From Melampsora larici-populina 98AG31 (lineage: Eukaryota > Basidiomycota > Pucciniomycetes > Pucciniales > Melampsoraceae): DNA of 64,000 bases. Position numbers and translations under genes: made by a program. This document shows positions 22,101 through 34,079 of the stretch, piece after piece; the first letter of the stretch is position 1, and each line of letters begins with the position of its first letter. Under the pieces are notes generated by a model. That model was given only the letters and a program-made list of their open reading frames with translations. It searched no databases and was not told where the DNA came from. The stretch is from positions 700,563 through 764,562 of the forward strand of contig NW_006768775.1 in NCBI RefSeq assembly GCF_000204055.1. The letters are read 5' to 3'.

Positions 22101-22894
22101 TCCGGTACGTAGAGAGAATTCTTGAGTTCAAAAACTGAATCGTCACCGGCGAGTAATTTAGCAACACCCCTACTATGAACGGCAAGAGATATGTCTCCAC
22201 CGGCCAGTTTCAGACGCTTACTGGCATCTTCAATCTTCACTAGAGAAACTTGATCGAAATATTTCACATCTTTGAACATGTGATGGGTAGCTCCAGTATC
22301 ATGGAGAGCCCAATCGCTAGAACTTCCCAAAACAGCCGAAACAGAAGCGCTAACCACTGGATCTTCTTCAAATTCGGAAGGTGCTGAGAAGATTTCTTCA
22401 GAAAGTGACTGATTTGAATCGACCATCTCCACAAATTCCACATTTAAAGAAAGAAAGGCCATACTTGCTGAGGCTGAATTGACATTTGAGTCGTACACAT
22501 TCTTCACACCCCTAATACCTGGAGTAGTTTGCGAATGAGAAGAGGGAGTGGAAACACCGGCTGAAGATTTTCCTCGGATTTTAGCAAGAAAGGCTGCACG
22601 TTTGTCGGCGTTTTCAGGTTTCGACCAGCAATTTTTGGCCATATGGGGACCAAAACATTCATCCGGAGTACATTCTTTCTTGGATGATTTAACAGAAACT
22701 GAGTGAACTTCTCGGACAGCTGTAGTTGTCCAACCGTGACGCTCTTCAAACTTCCTGAGATATCTACCGACACCTTCTCGAGTTAAAGGTATGACCGTAT
22801 TATGGATGTATTCCTTGGTTTCAATAGTAAGTGAAGGTATAGCTCCAAGAAGCATTCTAGCAGATTGACTATCAGACAACTCGCCCTTTAGACG
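19083..22894 (-). pseudogene. Copia gag C-terminus and pol (protease, integrase, RT, RNase H), broken
   Basis: From 22894 downward: the end of gag with a CCHC-like knuckle (CFGPHMAKNCW), protease ALHDTGATHHM, the GAG-pre-integrase zinc segment (HRRLGHVS..CDICSLSK), then integrase with LFCDDYS, TLDWGSEF and HSPEENGVSER (DDE triad). After a frameshift near 20510, the RT follows with DAVTAFLNGDLDEELYVEIP and YVHVDDLAI, then RNase H (DADWAGDV, STEAEYRAI). A TGA at 19527-19529 interrupts RNase H at a place where related elements have Arg before STTGY. The final codons run into the LTR, which supplies the terminal LMSRPIAKQTKC and the stop. Two lesions in this segment make it non-functional. Confidence 0.9.
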
Positions 22895-22902
22895 ATAAAA
22901 AC
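22895..22902. repeat. 8-bp target site duplication GATAAAAA (left copy)
   Basis: Identical to 34937-34944 across the 12,034-bp insertion. Removing the insertion and one copy rejoins the Copia gag in frame. Confidence 0.9.
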
Positions 22903-23043
22903 ACCTCGTGAACCTTAAAGACTCGGAGCTGTACCGAGGAAAACGAGTACCGCATCTTCGGAGCGGCTCCGTAGAATCGCAGCAGATGTGTCTCAGATGC
23001 CTCAGATGCCTCTGAGGTCACCTCGGAAACATCACAAGTCCCT
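22903..23043 (+). repeat. Left TIR of the 12-kb element
   Basis: About 140 bp, inverted match to 34796-34936. It contains the palindrome CGGAGCGGCTCCG and the short direct repeat CAGATGCCT twice, ending in CTCTGAGG. Confidence 0.9.
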
Positions 23044-23139
23044 TCATTTACGTATAGATGCAATCATAAAACCACTCAAATGATCAACTTAACCATCACA
23101 AACATCTCATGAGAGCTTCTCAGGTTGTCTTAGGGTTGT

Positions 23140-23690
23140 CTTAGACATTTTTTACGCATATACATACAAGAACACACAATAACAAAAGTACCAGCCTCCA
23201 CGCAGGTGGCTCACACATTCACACAGTCATCACACTCAGGCCACACATACTTTTCACACATGTAACTCAATCAGCTGCACGCAAGTCCATACCCTCACAA
23301 GACACATATCCTCATACTCACCTCACACATTTCACTCATGTGTATTCACCTCAATCACGCAGTATCTCCACGTGGGCACCTTATAAAACAAGTGTACGTC
23401 ACCTCATACACTCACAAGACAAACATATGTAATGTTACTCAAGAAACCTCACATGCATCATGGCTCCACGCACCTTACATACTCATCTCACGCAGGTCAC
23501 TCACACAAAACACACATGCATCACACAGGATCCACACGCACCTTATGACACCGCCATGTAACTAACTTCATACCCACGACAGTGGGATCATTCCTTACCA
23601 CTCAGCTCTTTACGCACTATCCTCACACATATCACACATAAACATCACGCAGCATACATATGCTGAATCATTCAGACATTGTGTGTATAT
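23140..23690 (+). repeat. Left subterminal CACGCA/CACACATG motif array
   Basis: About 550 bp in which TCACAC, CACGCAGG, CACATG and related hexamers recur every 10-25 bases, almost all in the same orientation on plus. The right end of the element (34080-34720) has the same motifs in the opposite orientation, so the two arrays are inverted relative to each other, as expected for transposase-binding subterminal repeats. No gene. Confidence 0.7.
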
Positions 23691-23850
23691 GTAACATTGT
23701 GTATATGTAAAATTAGGTCTAATAACCCTAATATTCTATCACCACTCACACGGAGAACTCAAATCCAAATCAAACCTTCGAGAAAGAACATCAATCAAGA
23801 CGCATCATTACCTCATTACCCATCATCTCAAGCACTCCAATTTATCGCTA

Positions 23851-26097
23851 ATGCCTCCTCGTCGATCCAACAAACCTACCGATGGCTCCACCCAGCACAA
23901 GAAAACTGTCACGTCTTCTAAACGGCCACGTCCACGGAAAACCTCACCTGCAGCACCTCCTAAGCAATCTGACCAAGGAAGAGGGCGAGATGGAGTTCCA
24001 CGTACCAACCGGAGGCGATTAAGCTTGACCGCTAGCGAAAAAGCTCTGGATGACGTCGAACCATTACCAGATGATGAAGGAGATCATATGACCTCGGTTC
24101 CATCTTCTAAAAGGCCACATCGACGGAACAACTCACCTCCAGCTCCTCCTAAGCGATCTAACCAGCCCTTGCTGCGTTTGTCTAAGCGTCTACGTCAAAG
24201 TGAACAAAAACACAGTGACCCAGATTCACCAGATACTGATTGCGACAAAGATATCTCCCAAGAGGACAAAGACGAAACTCTATCATCTGACTCTGACTCT
24301 GACTCTGACAAACCCCAAATTCCCGTCTCAAAAGTCAAAAAACCAGTCCAAAAGCGAAATCGTACCTCCAACTTCGACTCTGAATTTGACGAACCTGAAA
24401 ATCTCAATCCGAAAGTCAAAAAACAAGTCAAAAAGAGAAGTCCTCCACCAGTCAAGCCTACCAACTTTGACAAACCTACCAACACTTCAAAACCAGATCC
24501 TCATCGTGTCACCCTAGATAACTACATGCTNNNNNNNNNNNNNNNNNNNNNNNNNNNNNNNNNNNNNNNNNNNNNNNNNNNNNNNNNNNNNNNNNNNNNN
24601 NNNNNNNNNNNNNNNNNNNNNNNNNNNNNNGATAACTACATGCGATGTGACCTTGATGAAGCAGCAATTGATGAACTACTTGCTGATAAGGACCGCAAAA
24701 CATCTAATCGTCTCCCACCCGACATTCAAACCGAGCTCAAGAATATCCAGATGCAATACCGAAGGACAAAGAAACTCTTCGCACTGATGGCCCATTGTAG
24801 TGAGAAAACTGTGAATGAGTTTTTGTAAGTTGCACGCTCAAGTACTTGATGACCTTATTTGGATACCACTAAATCCCATTCATTTCAGGCATGAAGCAAG
24901 TGTGCGTACCAAAAGGACAATTTATCAAACCTTCCTCAAGTACAGCCTTGAGAGCACGACACTCACGGACAGTAAGCTTTAATTGTCAAATCAAACTAGG
25001 CCAAATTCCAGAACTAATAAACTTTTGTGTTTCTCAAGTGCCTGCTCGCAATCAAAGTGAGGGATTTGGTGACCGCAACCAGCACCTTGGTTATTTTTGG
25101 ACGAACTTATCATCCTACCAGAAGGATATATACAATGAAGACCTCTTCTACATCCTTGGTGCTATGGCATGTGGACCTTCAATTCCGGTTCAGCATGAGG
25201 GCTCAGTAAAGATGTCAGATGAGGAAATTCAGCGCTACTTACCCATCTTCAAGGAGAATGTTAATCTGGGAAAAGTAGCAAAGGATATGGGACGGGGAAA
25301 ATTTGGACCTGATCTTCCTACCACTAACCAGAACAAAGGTATCAAGGAAATTGAGAAAATTGATAACGAGGTTGGTCCTTTCTTTATTTAACTCTGCATC
25401 AATACCCTCACACAATTCATATTTCATCTTTTCTTTGTATTTGCAGTTACAAATAATCAACATAAGGTACGGGGTTCAGTACCACCTTATGGCGTGCTCT
25501 TGGAATCCTCAAACCCGTAATGACAAGGCACATTATGAAACTGAATCCTCCTCATGTGACGATTGGCTTCACATCTCCGGCAAAAAGCACCTCCTCGAAA
25601 TTTTTGTGCGTGAGACTATCAAGGCTGAGAAACCTCAACCCATAGCAAAGATCCCACAATCAAGTGACCTGATTAAGATGTGCTTGACCTCATCCCTTAA
25701 TCAGCTTGTTAGTAAGTACGGCTCTACCTGTGTACTCCTATTCACCAATTATTGAGACTAGATTGCCTCTCCACAAGCTCAACACTTACAGCCTCCATTT
25801 GGACTCTGTGATTGTCACCCAAAGACTGCAAATCCGCATCTCACAATTGCAGCAAGAGCATTCTCAGGTGATGTGCATCTCATGGTTCAACGCACATTGC
25901 AGAGCAAAATGACGGATCAGCTACTTGAGAAACCATTTGAGAAGATGACACTTGCCACTTACAAGTTGTGGAATGAAGACATATTGGCTGGTAATTATAA
26001 GATAGTAAAAGTACAGAATGAACCTCCACAATCACCGTGTGATCTTACTCTTCCTTTAGTTGAGGATAATGACTTACCAAATGATCACATACGGTGA
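23851..26097 (+). CDS. Unrecognised companion gene of the 12-kb element (HMG-like segment)
   Basis: Five exons can be chained in frame: 23851 to about 24826 (with a gap), then about 24890-24970, 25039-25370, 25447 to about 25707, and 25790 to a TGA at 26095-26097. Donors are GTAAGT, GTAAGC, GTTGGT and GTTAGT. The N-terminal third is basic, Pro/Ser/Asp-rich and disordered (PPRRSNKPTDGSTQHKK; alternating KKPVQKRNR and acidic blocks). A later segment, HLGYFWTNLSSYQKDIYNED, resembles the W..L..x-x-K-x-x-Y core of HMG-box proteins. The C-terminal part has a conserved-looking CSWNPQTRNDKAHYETES and a Cys/His stretch (FGLCDCHPKTANPHL). I do not recognise the family; it is not a TET/JBP dioxygenase. 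It converges tail to tail with the KDZ gene, about 40 bp away. Confidence 0.5.
24531..24630. other. Assembly gap of 100 N, probably false
   Basis: The 13 bases GATAACTACATGC occur directly before the gap (24517-24529, followed by one T) and again directly after it (24631-24643). This looks like an unmerged contig overlap. Overlapping the two copies keeps the companion gene open (..HRVTLDNYMRCDLDEA..). Confidence 0.85.
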
Positions 26098-26137
26098 AAA
26101 GTTTACGCTGGAAGGTCAAACCAAGCATACTCAATCA

Positions 26138-27968
26138 CTAGATAATTATTTTTGTGTAATATTGACCTACCAACTCAATACCTTTGCGAATGTTGCAACC
26201 AATGTCGTACAATACAGCTACCTTTTGCCCATCTTTACTCGGTGGTTCCTGTCCAGGATGAGTGGTTGTCTCGAGTATCCATTCAACCAGTGTGAGGGGA
26301 TATACAGCTCTATTGTAGAGCAGACATGAATCCTTCAATTAATTGCTGAATTATATAAAAAAATTGTGCTGACTTTTCTCCGCTTTGTACAATGTTGATA
26401 AATCTTAATATTTGGTCATGACGGCATCCCATTCCTGCAATACCTGTTTCATCATTCCCTTTCCAGTCCTTCTTCCCTCTGATATCGTTGGCTGCAGTGT
26501 GTTGTTGGGTACATGGATCCTGTAAGTGAAGCTCTTTCAATGTTAGAGAAGGGTGTTACTTTGTTAAACAGAAACACAGGATGTGACTGACTACCATCTC
26601 TTCATCCGCAGTTTTCTTTCCTCGAGGCAAATTGGAATCCATTTTTTTCCGCATTGATTCCAATCTTTCAGGGGGGATAAATATGCTCGGAGTGGGTGGG
26701 ACAGTGCGCTCCACACTGGCAGCCAGGTGGCGGCGATGTTGGAAGTTGCAATCCATACATACTACAACATCTGGCTCCCGGTTAGGTAAAGAAGAGACTC
26801 CAGGCCCAAAACAAGCAGGGCAGATGCATGCCATTTCGGCCAATACGGTCAGCTGCAAAGCTATCACAGTTGCTTTTGCCTCCAGAGTTAACAGTGCTCA
26901 ATATGTATCAACCGCCTGCGATAATTGCCGGTTCCATTCAGTGACCTGTGCCATTGCCTACACGTCAGTCTTTGACCAGTTTGAATATTTAAAATGGGCA
27001 ATTGGGATATAATTACTTGCTTGTTTTCACCATTAACAAATAGTGGAAAAGCCGGATCTAATACTTCATTCCAGGCCTCACTAAAAGGCGAATACCGTTG
27101 TGTGCAATATTTCCATAACACATGGTACATACGCACAAGTCTAAGTGAAATAGCTGTTTGTGGCCTTTGGGCAGTTCCACCTATGTATCCTGCTTGCAGC
27201 AATCGGACTTGGTCATTAGGTGAGCAGGAGCAAAAATCAATTTCTACCTGTGATTGACCTGGAGGTTCAGAAGGGGATTATTTCTGTCAGTATTACGGTA
27301 AGTGTACCACACTTACCTGCATGCCACACTCATGTGTGGCACGCAGTGAGAACACATGCGTGACTACTATTCCACATGCGTGAATATTAATCACCCCTGC
27401 GTGATTACTATTCACGCAGGTCAGCCAACCAAAATGCTCGGAGAGGGGAATTAAATAAGGTTCTTGACTTACTGAGGATGTCCAGTACATCCAGTTTTCT
27501 TGTCTGTTTCCGGCAAGTACAGATTGGTTTCCAATCCTTCAGTGCTAGCGAGGGATCAGCCCATTCCTTTGTCTTGACCTTACAGGATAGGTAAACTGGA
27601 AACATGCTATTGTCTTTCAATTTCCACTGTTCCTCCTCTCTTTGACGCCGTCCTTCGTCAAAGCCTACATTGATGTTATCAAGAAACTCGTTGGGGACAG
27701 GGTCACGAACGAGGTTGTCGATGTCAAACGCGTCAACAGAGGGTGTTTTACTTTCCTCATCCATTTGAGCCTCATTGGGTGGAGCGTCATTATTGACACC
27801 ACTGGTTCCTGCCGCACCAAGAGCCCTCGCATTTGCGCCTCCTTCCGCTCGAGCTCGACTCCGTCGCTTCCATTCCAGACACCGTGCATCCAGTTCGGAA
27901 ACAGGTCGGCGATTGAGGTTGGCAGTGCGTTTGGTGTTGCGTTTGTTTTTCTTCTTACTAATCGCCAT
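26138..27968 (-). pseudogene. KDZ transposase, N-terminal half, truncated and interrupted
   Basis: The start MAISKKKNKRNTKRT (27968) is followed by the usual KDZ N-terminal segment (YLSCKVKTKEWADP..WKPICTCRKQTRKLD), an intron, and the CxC1-type stretch DFCSCSPNDQVRLLQAGYIG. Next come IALQLTVLAEMACICPACFG and VCMDCNFQHRRH (first catalytic Asp), then DPCTQQHTAANDIRG and GCRHD after an intron, and YPLTLVEWILE followed by VAVLYDIGCNIRKGI (second Asp region). The gene stops just past a GTAGGT donor; the downstream half with the LSDGEGxER-type Glu is absent. Two in-frame stops precede the CPACFG block: a TAG near 26950 and a TGA at 26898-26900. The first intron (27290-27470) is packed with CACGCA motifs. 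A non-autonomous relic. Confidence 0.75.
27290..27425. repeat. CACGCA/TGCGTG motif cluster within KDZ intron
   Basis: Dense repeats of TGCGTGA, CACGCAG, ACACATGCGTG and CATGTGTGGC in both orientations inside the first KDZ intron. The motif is the same as in the subterminal arrays. Confidence 0.65.
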
Positions 27969-28514
27969 AGTTGAGTCAGGAAGTTTAGAGTTGATGTGGG
28001 GTTTGAGTGCATTCAAGATTTACACGCAGGTTGGTGTGGCTTGCTGCATGAGAAAATTTGGATAGACTAGGTCTGCCAATACAGACTACATACTGTACTA
28101 TGTTTCACGTAATGTAGTACACCTCAATTCAATGTGGCACTACAACGCGACATGTGTACTCCCACATGTACATAAGTCACTATATGTATTGTCAGAGATA
28201 CACCCTACGTGATGGGGCCAAACATTAGATTGGCTAAGCGCTTTGGCTATCCAATAATATCCATTTCATCATACTGGACCCCAAATAATCCCCTTGGCAC
28301 ATGATGAAAATTTAATTACAAAAGGATGTACTTCAACCTTTTGGAGGTTGGAATCACGTTCAACTCACGTGTATGTGAATTTTTGAGGCAAATCACATGA
28401 AGTTGCCTCATCATATAATCCCAAATGCAAAATTAATGAATGGGCCATTACTTCTGCAGTTAATCATGCGGTTGATCAAGTGTATCTGAGACTAACTGAA
28501 CATTCAAAACTTGG
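27969..28514. other. Promoter-side spacer upstream of the KDZ gene
   Basis: No gene. Some further CACATG/TACATG motifs lie at 28080-28215. The rest is AT-rich single-copy-looking sequence leading into the 181-bp array. Confidence 0.4.
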
Positions 28515-29370
28515 CTATGATGTTTAATTAATAAGTTAATATGATAAAACACAATGAAATCACGTATAAGTGTTTGTTTGTTCCAAAAGACATGAAAATC
28601 ACTGGTCAGTTATTCTCAACTGGAAAAGTAATTAATGTGACATTGTCTAAGGGCAATCAAGGGTGGCTGAGTCCAATTCCACACTCAGAACTTGGGTAGG
28701 ATGTTTTATGAAAATGTTATGATGAAAAAACACAATGAAATCACGTATAAGTGTTTGTTTGTTTGTACCAGAAATCATGAAATTCACTTGTCAGTTATCC
28801 ACAACTGGAAAAGGAATTAATGTGACATTGTCTAAGGGTCATCAAGGGTGGCTGAGTCCTATTCCACACTCAGAACTTGGGTAGGATGTTTATTGAAAAT
28901 GTTATGATGAAAAAACTCAAAGAAATCACGCATAAGTGTCTGTTTGTAACAAAAGTCATGAAATTCACTTGTCAGTTATCCACAACTGCAAAAGTATTGA
29001 ATCTGACATTGTCTAAGGGTCATGAAGGGTGGCTGAGTCCAATTCCACACTCAGAACTTGGGTAGGATGTTTATTGAAAATGTTATGATGAAAAAACACA
29101 ATGAAATCACGTATAAGTGTTTGTTTGTATCAGAAATCATGAAATTCACTTGTCAGTTATCCACAACTGCAAAAGTATTGAATCTGACATTGTCTAAGGG
29201 TCATCAAGGGTGGCTGAGTCCAATTCCACACTCAGAACTTGGGTAGGATGTTTATTGAAAATGTTATGATGAAAAAACTCAAAGAAATCACGTATAAGTG
29301 TTTGTTTGTTCCAAAAGACATGAAAATCACTGGTCAGTTATTCTCAACTGGAAAAGTCATTAATGTGACA
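28515..29370 (+). repeat. 181-bp tandem repeat array, about 4.7 units
   Basis: Units begin near 28515, 28696, 28877, 29058 and 29239. Each contains GGGTAGGATGTTTATTGAAA, CACGTATAAGTGTTTGTTTG, GTCAGTTATCCACAACTG and GGGTGGCTGAGTCCAATTCC. Adjacent units differ at scattered bases. The similar 62-residue ORFs starting at 28877 and 29058 fall in different frames because 181 is not a multiple of three, so they are not genes. Confidence 0.9.
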
Positions 29371-29794
29371 TTAATATGTGAATGAAGAGCAATCCGAGAG
29401 AACAGATAGGAGGGGCTTACCCTGAAGTAGAAATGGAGAAGTGCAAAGAAATGTGGTTGGAGAACGATGGAGAGAGCAAGAAACGGAAGGAGAGCGAAAT
29501 AAAAGAGAGGTGTAGTGATTGTGCCAGAAGGGAGGGAGGCCAATGACGAATGATGAGTGTTTCGATATCGATATGAAGCAAGGAAAGAGGGAGAAAGGGG
29601 AGGTGAGAGGAGAGCGATTGACCCCCAAGTTTTCCAAACCGAAACAAAGAGATTAAATTTAGTAATTAAGTATTTAAATTTGGTACGTGCCCTGTATTTT
29701 ATTTGAAATTTGTATTTCAATTGGTTCGCCTAAGGTCACGTACCAAATCGAAACTTAATACACTAAATTGAAGAATTTTTCAAATTGATTGAAT
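29371..29794. other. Spacer; no gene supported
   Basis: Purine-rich plus-strand stretch (29395-29640) giving Ser/Phe-rich minus-strand ORFs of low complexity. Nothing recognisable. Confidence 0.4.
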
Positions 29795-30560
29795 GCATGT
29801 ATACACCCCCCTGTCTGCATTTCATGCAGGTATATTTACATGAGTGTCACACATGTGTATACATGTTTCATGCAGGTATATTTACATGAGTGTCACACAT
29901 GTGTATACATGTTTCACGCACGTTGTGAGACATGGGCACACATGTGTGAGACCCGGCACACATGTGTGACACTCATGTAAATATACCTGCATGAAATGCA
30001 GACAGGGGTAGACACATGAGTTCACAAATAATCACCCCTGCATGAATACCTACCCTTCACACACAACATAAAACAAAATTCTACTTGGAAACAAGTAGAA
30101 TTAAGTATTAAGTATTGAGAATTGAACAGGTGAAATACTTTACTTAAGTAATCCACCTGCGTCTCACGTATGTTTCCAGCGCCTCACGCATGTGCCTGCG
30201 TCACACACAAGTGTGGGCCTGCGTGTGTCTGCGTTAAACACATGGGTGTGGCGCAGGCACACGTGTCACACATGTGTGTCCGTGTGTCACGCACATTGTG
30301 ACACATGTATACATGTGTCTGTCACTCACGTAAATAACATACATAGACACATGAGTACACAGGGAATCACCCCTGCGTGAATACCTTCACACACAACACA
30401 ATACAAAATCAGCATTGGAAACAAGTTGAAGAATTAAGTATTAAGTATTGAACAGGTGAATTACTTTACACACGCATATGTGTAACGCAGGCACACATGC
30501 GTATTACACAGGCCTACCCATGTGTACGCCGTACTTTATATACAACACACTTACATACAC
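29795..30560. repeat. Central motif array: ACATGTGT, CACGCA, TGCGTCAC, with direct and inverted copies
   Basis: Contains a direct repeat of about 50 bp (GTATATTTACATGAGTGTCA at 29829 and 29875) and an inverted copy near 29968-30002. Many ACACATGTGT palindromes and the TCACCCCTGCRTGAATACCT motif follow. The ORFs read across it consist of His/Cys/Thr-rich repeats and are not genes. Confidence 0.75.
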
Positions 30561-30811
30561 TCTCATATACTCACATGCCTGGAATCTTACATCAGGCAGA
30601 ATGATGCTTTAAATATTCCACGAACATTTAAAGCGAAATATCAAATCAAAAGCATTATTTTTTTATTTCAAACATCAGATCCCATTTTATTTCAAACATC
30701 AGATCCCACAAATTACAAAACTCAAAAGATAACCAAATCAAATAAAACAAAAAAACCAGTAAAGGAAAACAGAAATCGGTAAGACTGTAGACATATGTGG
30801 TCTCACATTAC

Positions 30812-33106
30812 TTAATCTTCAGCTTCAGACAAGTCAGATGACTCGTCTGATTCTACCTCAATTGAAGTACCTCTTTCTCTTTTGAAAGGTATACCCTTTT
30901 GATTGACTTCCCTACGCCAATCACGCCAAACTATGTTGTTACGATCATATCTTTCTTCCCACCCGGATGCGCATTGATATTGTAAATTGTACCATTCAGG
31001 TGCAGGGAAAGGTATTGGTAGATCAGGTCGAATCTCGATAGTTAAAGAGCAGCAATGGCAGGAATTTAACATTCCCAGGAAGATGGGCTCCACATCTTTA
31101 GGAGAGGTGAAGAAAGGATAGCAAATGCCGGAGTTCGCTGTGACGTCGGAGTAGCAAATGACGGGCCTTTTGTAGGTGTTTGCAATGATACATAAACCAC
31201 CAGGTACAGGATAGTATAGTTCACGTTTTGCGGTCAGGCCTGGGTGCTCGAGTATTTGAAGCATCTTCTTGATCCCAAATGCAGGTGTAGCTATTTTGGC
31301 CATGTTCTTGGTGTACCACTTGATGTTCTTCCTGACCTCCTGAAGCATCTCGGATCAAACTATAGGTGCGTCCTTCATTGGACGTCCCAGAGACACTGCA
31401 ACTGATGCGAAGGCACAAAGACCAAATGGAGGGACATCAATGGCGTTCGTCATGAAGGGGTATAGGCGTTCATCTAGTGTTTCCACAACAGTAAAAGGCT
31501 AAAAGAGCTAAAAGAGGGTCAGTCATCAGGAAATCACTGAAGATTTGTATGAAATGCATACCGGTTTGGCTTTCCCTGGATTGGACGATGCGTTCTTCGT
31601 GAGATTTTGTGATTTCAAACCAGTCTATTCACACAAATTCAGTTGATGACAGTATCGAAAATGGTAAAATACTCATCATACCTTTTTCAATGTGTTCTTC
31701 GTACTGGTAATGGTACGCTGTTTCTTAGATTTTGGTTGTTCCTGTACAAGTGATAATCTCAGTGATCCTTGCAAAAACTCAGGAGTGTATGAAAGAGACT
31801 AACTTCATTGGTGGGGTGGATTCTTCTACTCGATTTTCGTGTTGCCATTTGAGCTTGCGTTTGAGCTCTTGTGGTTATGGGACTCAGAGAGGGCTGTGAG
31901 TCACGGGAGCCTCCTTGATTGGGCAAAGGTGTTGATTTGGTTATTTTGGAGGTGTTAGCCTTGATAGGTGAAGTCAATTGCTTTTGAATGTTGATGGTCG
32001 AAGTGGATTGATCTTCAGGAACCAATTGAGATGATATCGAGTTTCTTTTGGTATTTTTAATGATATTATCACTACACAAAATATAATATTTTCTTGTCTT
32101 CTTCCAGTCCTTCATCATCGGATTGCTAGAAATGGAATGAGGTCAGCTTGAAAATCATGTGTGAGCAATTAGTTGAAGGTGAGAGCTTCACTCTCCATAT
32201 TTTTCCATATTTTTACAGTCCGTATTGATAAGTGTACTAACAATAAACCTTGATAATCAATGTTGGATGCGTGGTGGGTGATTTTACCTGGGGGTGTAGG
32301 GTCAGGAAGTTCCGTTCGATCTTGATCTTGAATTTCCTTTATTGCAAAGAGGGAAAGGAGGTCAGCTAAAGTAAAACTTTCCATAAATATCAAACTCAAC
32401 TGACTTTTGCTTGACATTCTGAGTCCTCATCACTTGATTCAGAGCCGTCTTCATCTTGAGATTTCTGGACAATTGTCCTTCTTGGATCTTTTGGATTTGG
32501 AGTGAGTGCGGAGGATGAGGTGAGAGTACTTGCTAATCCTTGGGCAAGTTGGCATTCGGAGAGGAATCTAGTCAGAAGAAAAGCCTGAGTTTCAGTTGGC
32601 AGGCGTAGCATTTGATCCTGTAGAGCTTGGTATTGAAAGGTGAGGAGCTGAGGTTGATCGGAAGCATTCGTGAGATTTATATTTGATGAAATGGGTATCG
32701 GAATATTTTCTTTTTGTTTATGAAGCGCCTCTTCGTGATCTTTGATCTTTTTTCGTATAGTATCTAGGTTGTGTTTAGGTGCATTAAAATCTGGTGGATG
32801 ATTGTGTTCGGGATGTGGCACGGTGATGTTCCAACAATTATGATTCTTAGGCTCACGCCGCGCGGTGCAACGAAAAAGACAGGTCTTTTCTTTTGTTGTG
32901 GCTGAGTCGATTTTATTCTTGTCGTGCCGATTTTCGCCGTGGAAGCATTTGAATTTGACGAAGGATGTCCTAGAGTCCAAGATTGACACACGAAATCCAT
33001 GGAGGTTTGCGTGTTCTTGAACATATAGTGTGGTGTGGTATCGGGTTTTATATCCTTTTCCAGCGTCAGGTGGAATAATCGGAGTTTCACTCTCATTCGA
33101 GGACAT
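30812..33106 (-). pseudogene. FAR1-type zinc-finger / OTU-like cysteine protease gene
   Basis: Exon 1 (33106-32405) encodes a FAR1/WRKY-GCM1-type finger: FKCFHGENRH, CLFRCTARRE, then CWNITVPHPEHNHPPDF (C..C..H-x-H). A Gln-rich helical stretch and an acidic end follow. Several short exons come next (for example 32336-32288, and one around EQPKSKKQRTI near 31740-31690). The last exon gives FGLCAFASVAVSLGRP, matching the OTU Cys box (GxCxF), then ANTYKRPVICYS and LGMLNSCHCCSLTI with the likely catalytic His, then PIPFPAPEW. The gene ends at 30812 in an acidic tail. A TGA at 31355-31357 interrupts the OTU domain between the Cys box and EMLQEVRKNIKWY. FAR1/OTU combinations occur in transposon-derived rust genes. 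Not all exon joins could be phased. Confidence 0.6.
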
Positions 33107-33179
33107 CTTTTATCGACCGAATCAAGAAAGTGTAATAAAACTGGTATAATGACGCTTGATTTCTGAGGGGAGTGAGTTA

Positions 33180-33910
33180 TATGTGAAAGATTCTATTAAT
33201 TGATGAGTGTCAAGGAGTGATTGAGTTCAAAGCTTGGTTGAGAGTGAGTGAGTGAGGGGGATGGGATGAGTAAGATGAGTGTAGTGTGGTATAATCCAAC
33301 TGTATTGAAACAACAGTTGTTATTGAAGCAATTTAGAAAAATGAATCAAATGGATTGAATGAGCCTTGAGTGAGTTTGAATTGATTTGAATCAAATGAAT
33401 ATTCGATTTAGATATTCAATAACGTGAGTAAGCTGATGTAGATATTCAATAACATGAGTAAGCTGAGTGAGTAAGCTGAGTGAGTAACCTGAGTGAGTGA
33501 TTAAGATGTTGGTGTGGTGTATCCTATTCCGATTAGAGAAATGAATTGATTGAAGTCGAAGTGGTTTAATCCTATTCCGTTTAGAAAAATGATTTGAATG
33601 AAGTCGATGTGGTTTAATCCTAGTCCGTTTAGAAAAGTGTTTTAAATTAAATGGCTGAGCCTTGAGCGATGAGTGAGTTTCAATTGAATCAAATCGGATC
33701 GTATTGTATCGAATCAAATCAAATGTATTTTGATTGAGATATTCAATAATGGTCTTCAGTAGAGTGAGTGAGTAAGATGAGTTGAGTGAGTAAGCTGTTG
33801 GTTTGGTTTAATCCTATTCCGTTATTATTCAAGATGTGGAGTCGAATTGATGATAGTTGATTGGTTGATGAGGTTGATGAGGTTGATGAGGTTGATGAGG
33901 TTGATGATTG
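33180..33910. repeat. Low-complexity and short tandem repeats (GAGTGAGTAAGCT; 57-bp unit; GAGGTTGAT)
   Basis: A mosaic of GAGTGAGTAAGCTGAGTG repeats, about three copies of a 57-bp unit containing GGTTTAATCCTATTCCGTTT (33520-33640), and five copies of the 9-mer GAGGTTGAT (33867-33905). No gene. Confidence 0.75.
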
Positions 33911-34079
33911 AATGGATTGGATTCGTTGGGTGAGCTCGATGAGGTGAAAGGGAATGTGAGTCGCTAGTCAAGAAGTCACTTGACTGCGTGAGGAAGTTGA
34001 GGTGGTTGGCGGTGTACCAATTCGTCTTCGTGATGTACTGGTACGTCTGTGTGGTGTACCGGTACGTTCTGCGTGATGT

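Noticed and set aside
23851..26097. Companion gene as a TET/JBP dioxygenase, known to travel with some fungal KDZ elements
   Set aside because: No HxD..H iron-binding pattern or Arg motif of that family is visible in the chained exons.
28877..29246. Two near-identical 62-residue ORFs
   Set aside because: They are shadows of the 181-bp tandem repeat and lie in different frames.
29789..30380. His/Cys-rich ORFs suggesting metal-binding proteins
   Set aside because: They result from ACATGTGT/CACGCA repeat motifs; translation is repetitive and unsupported.
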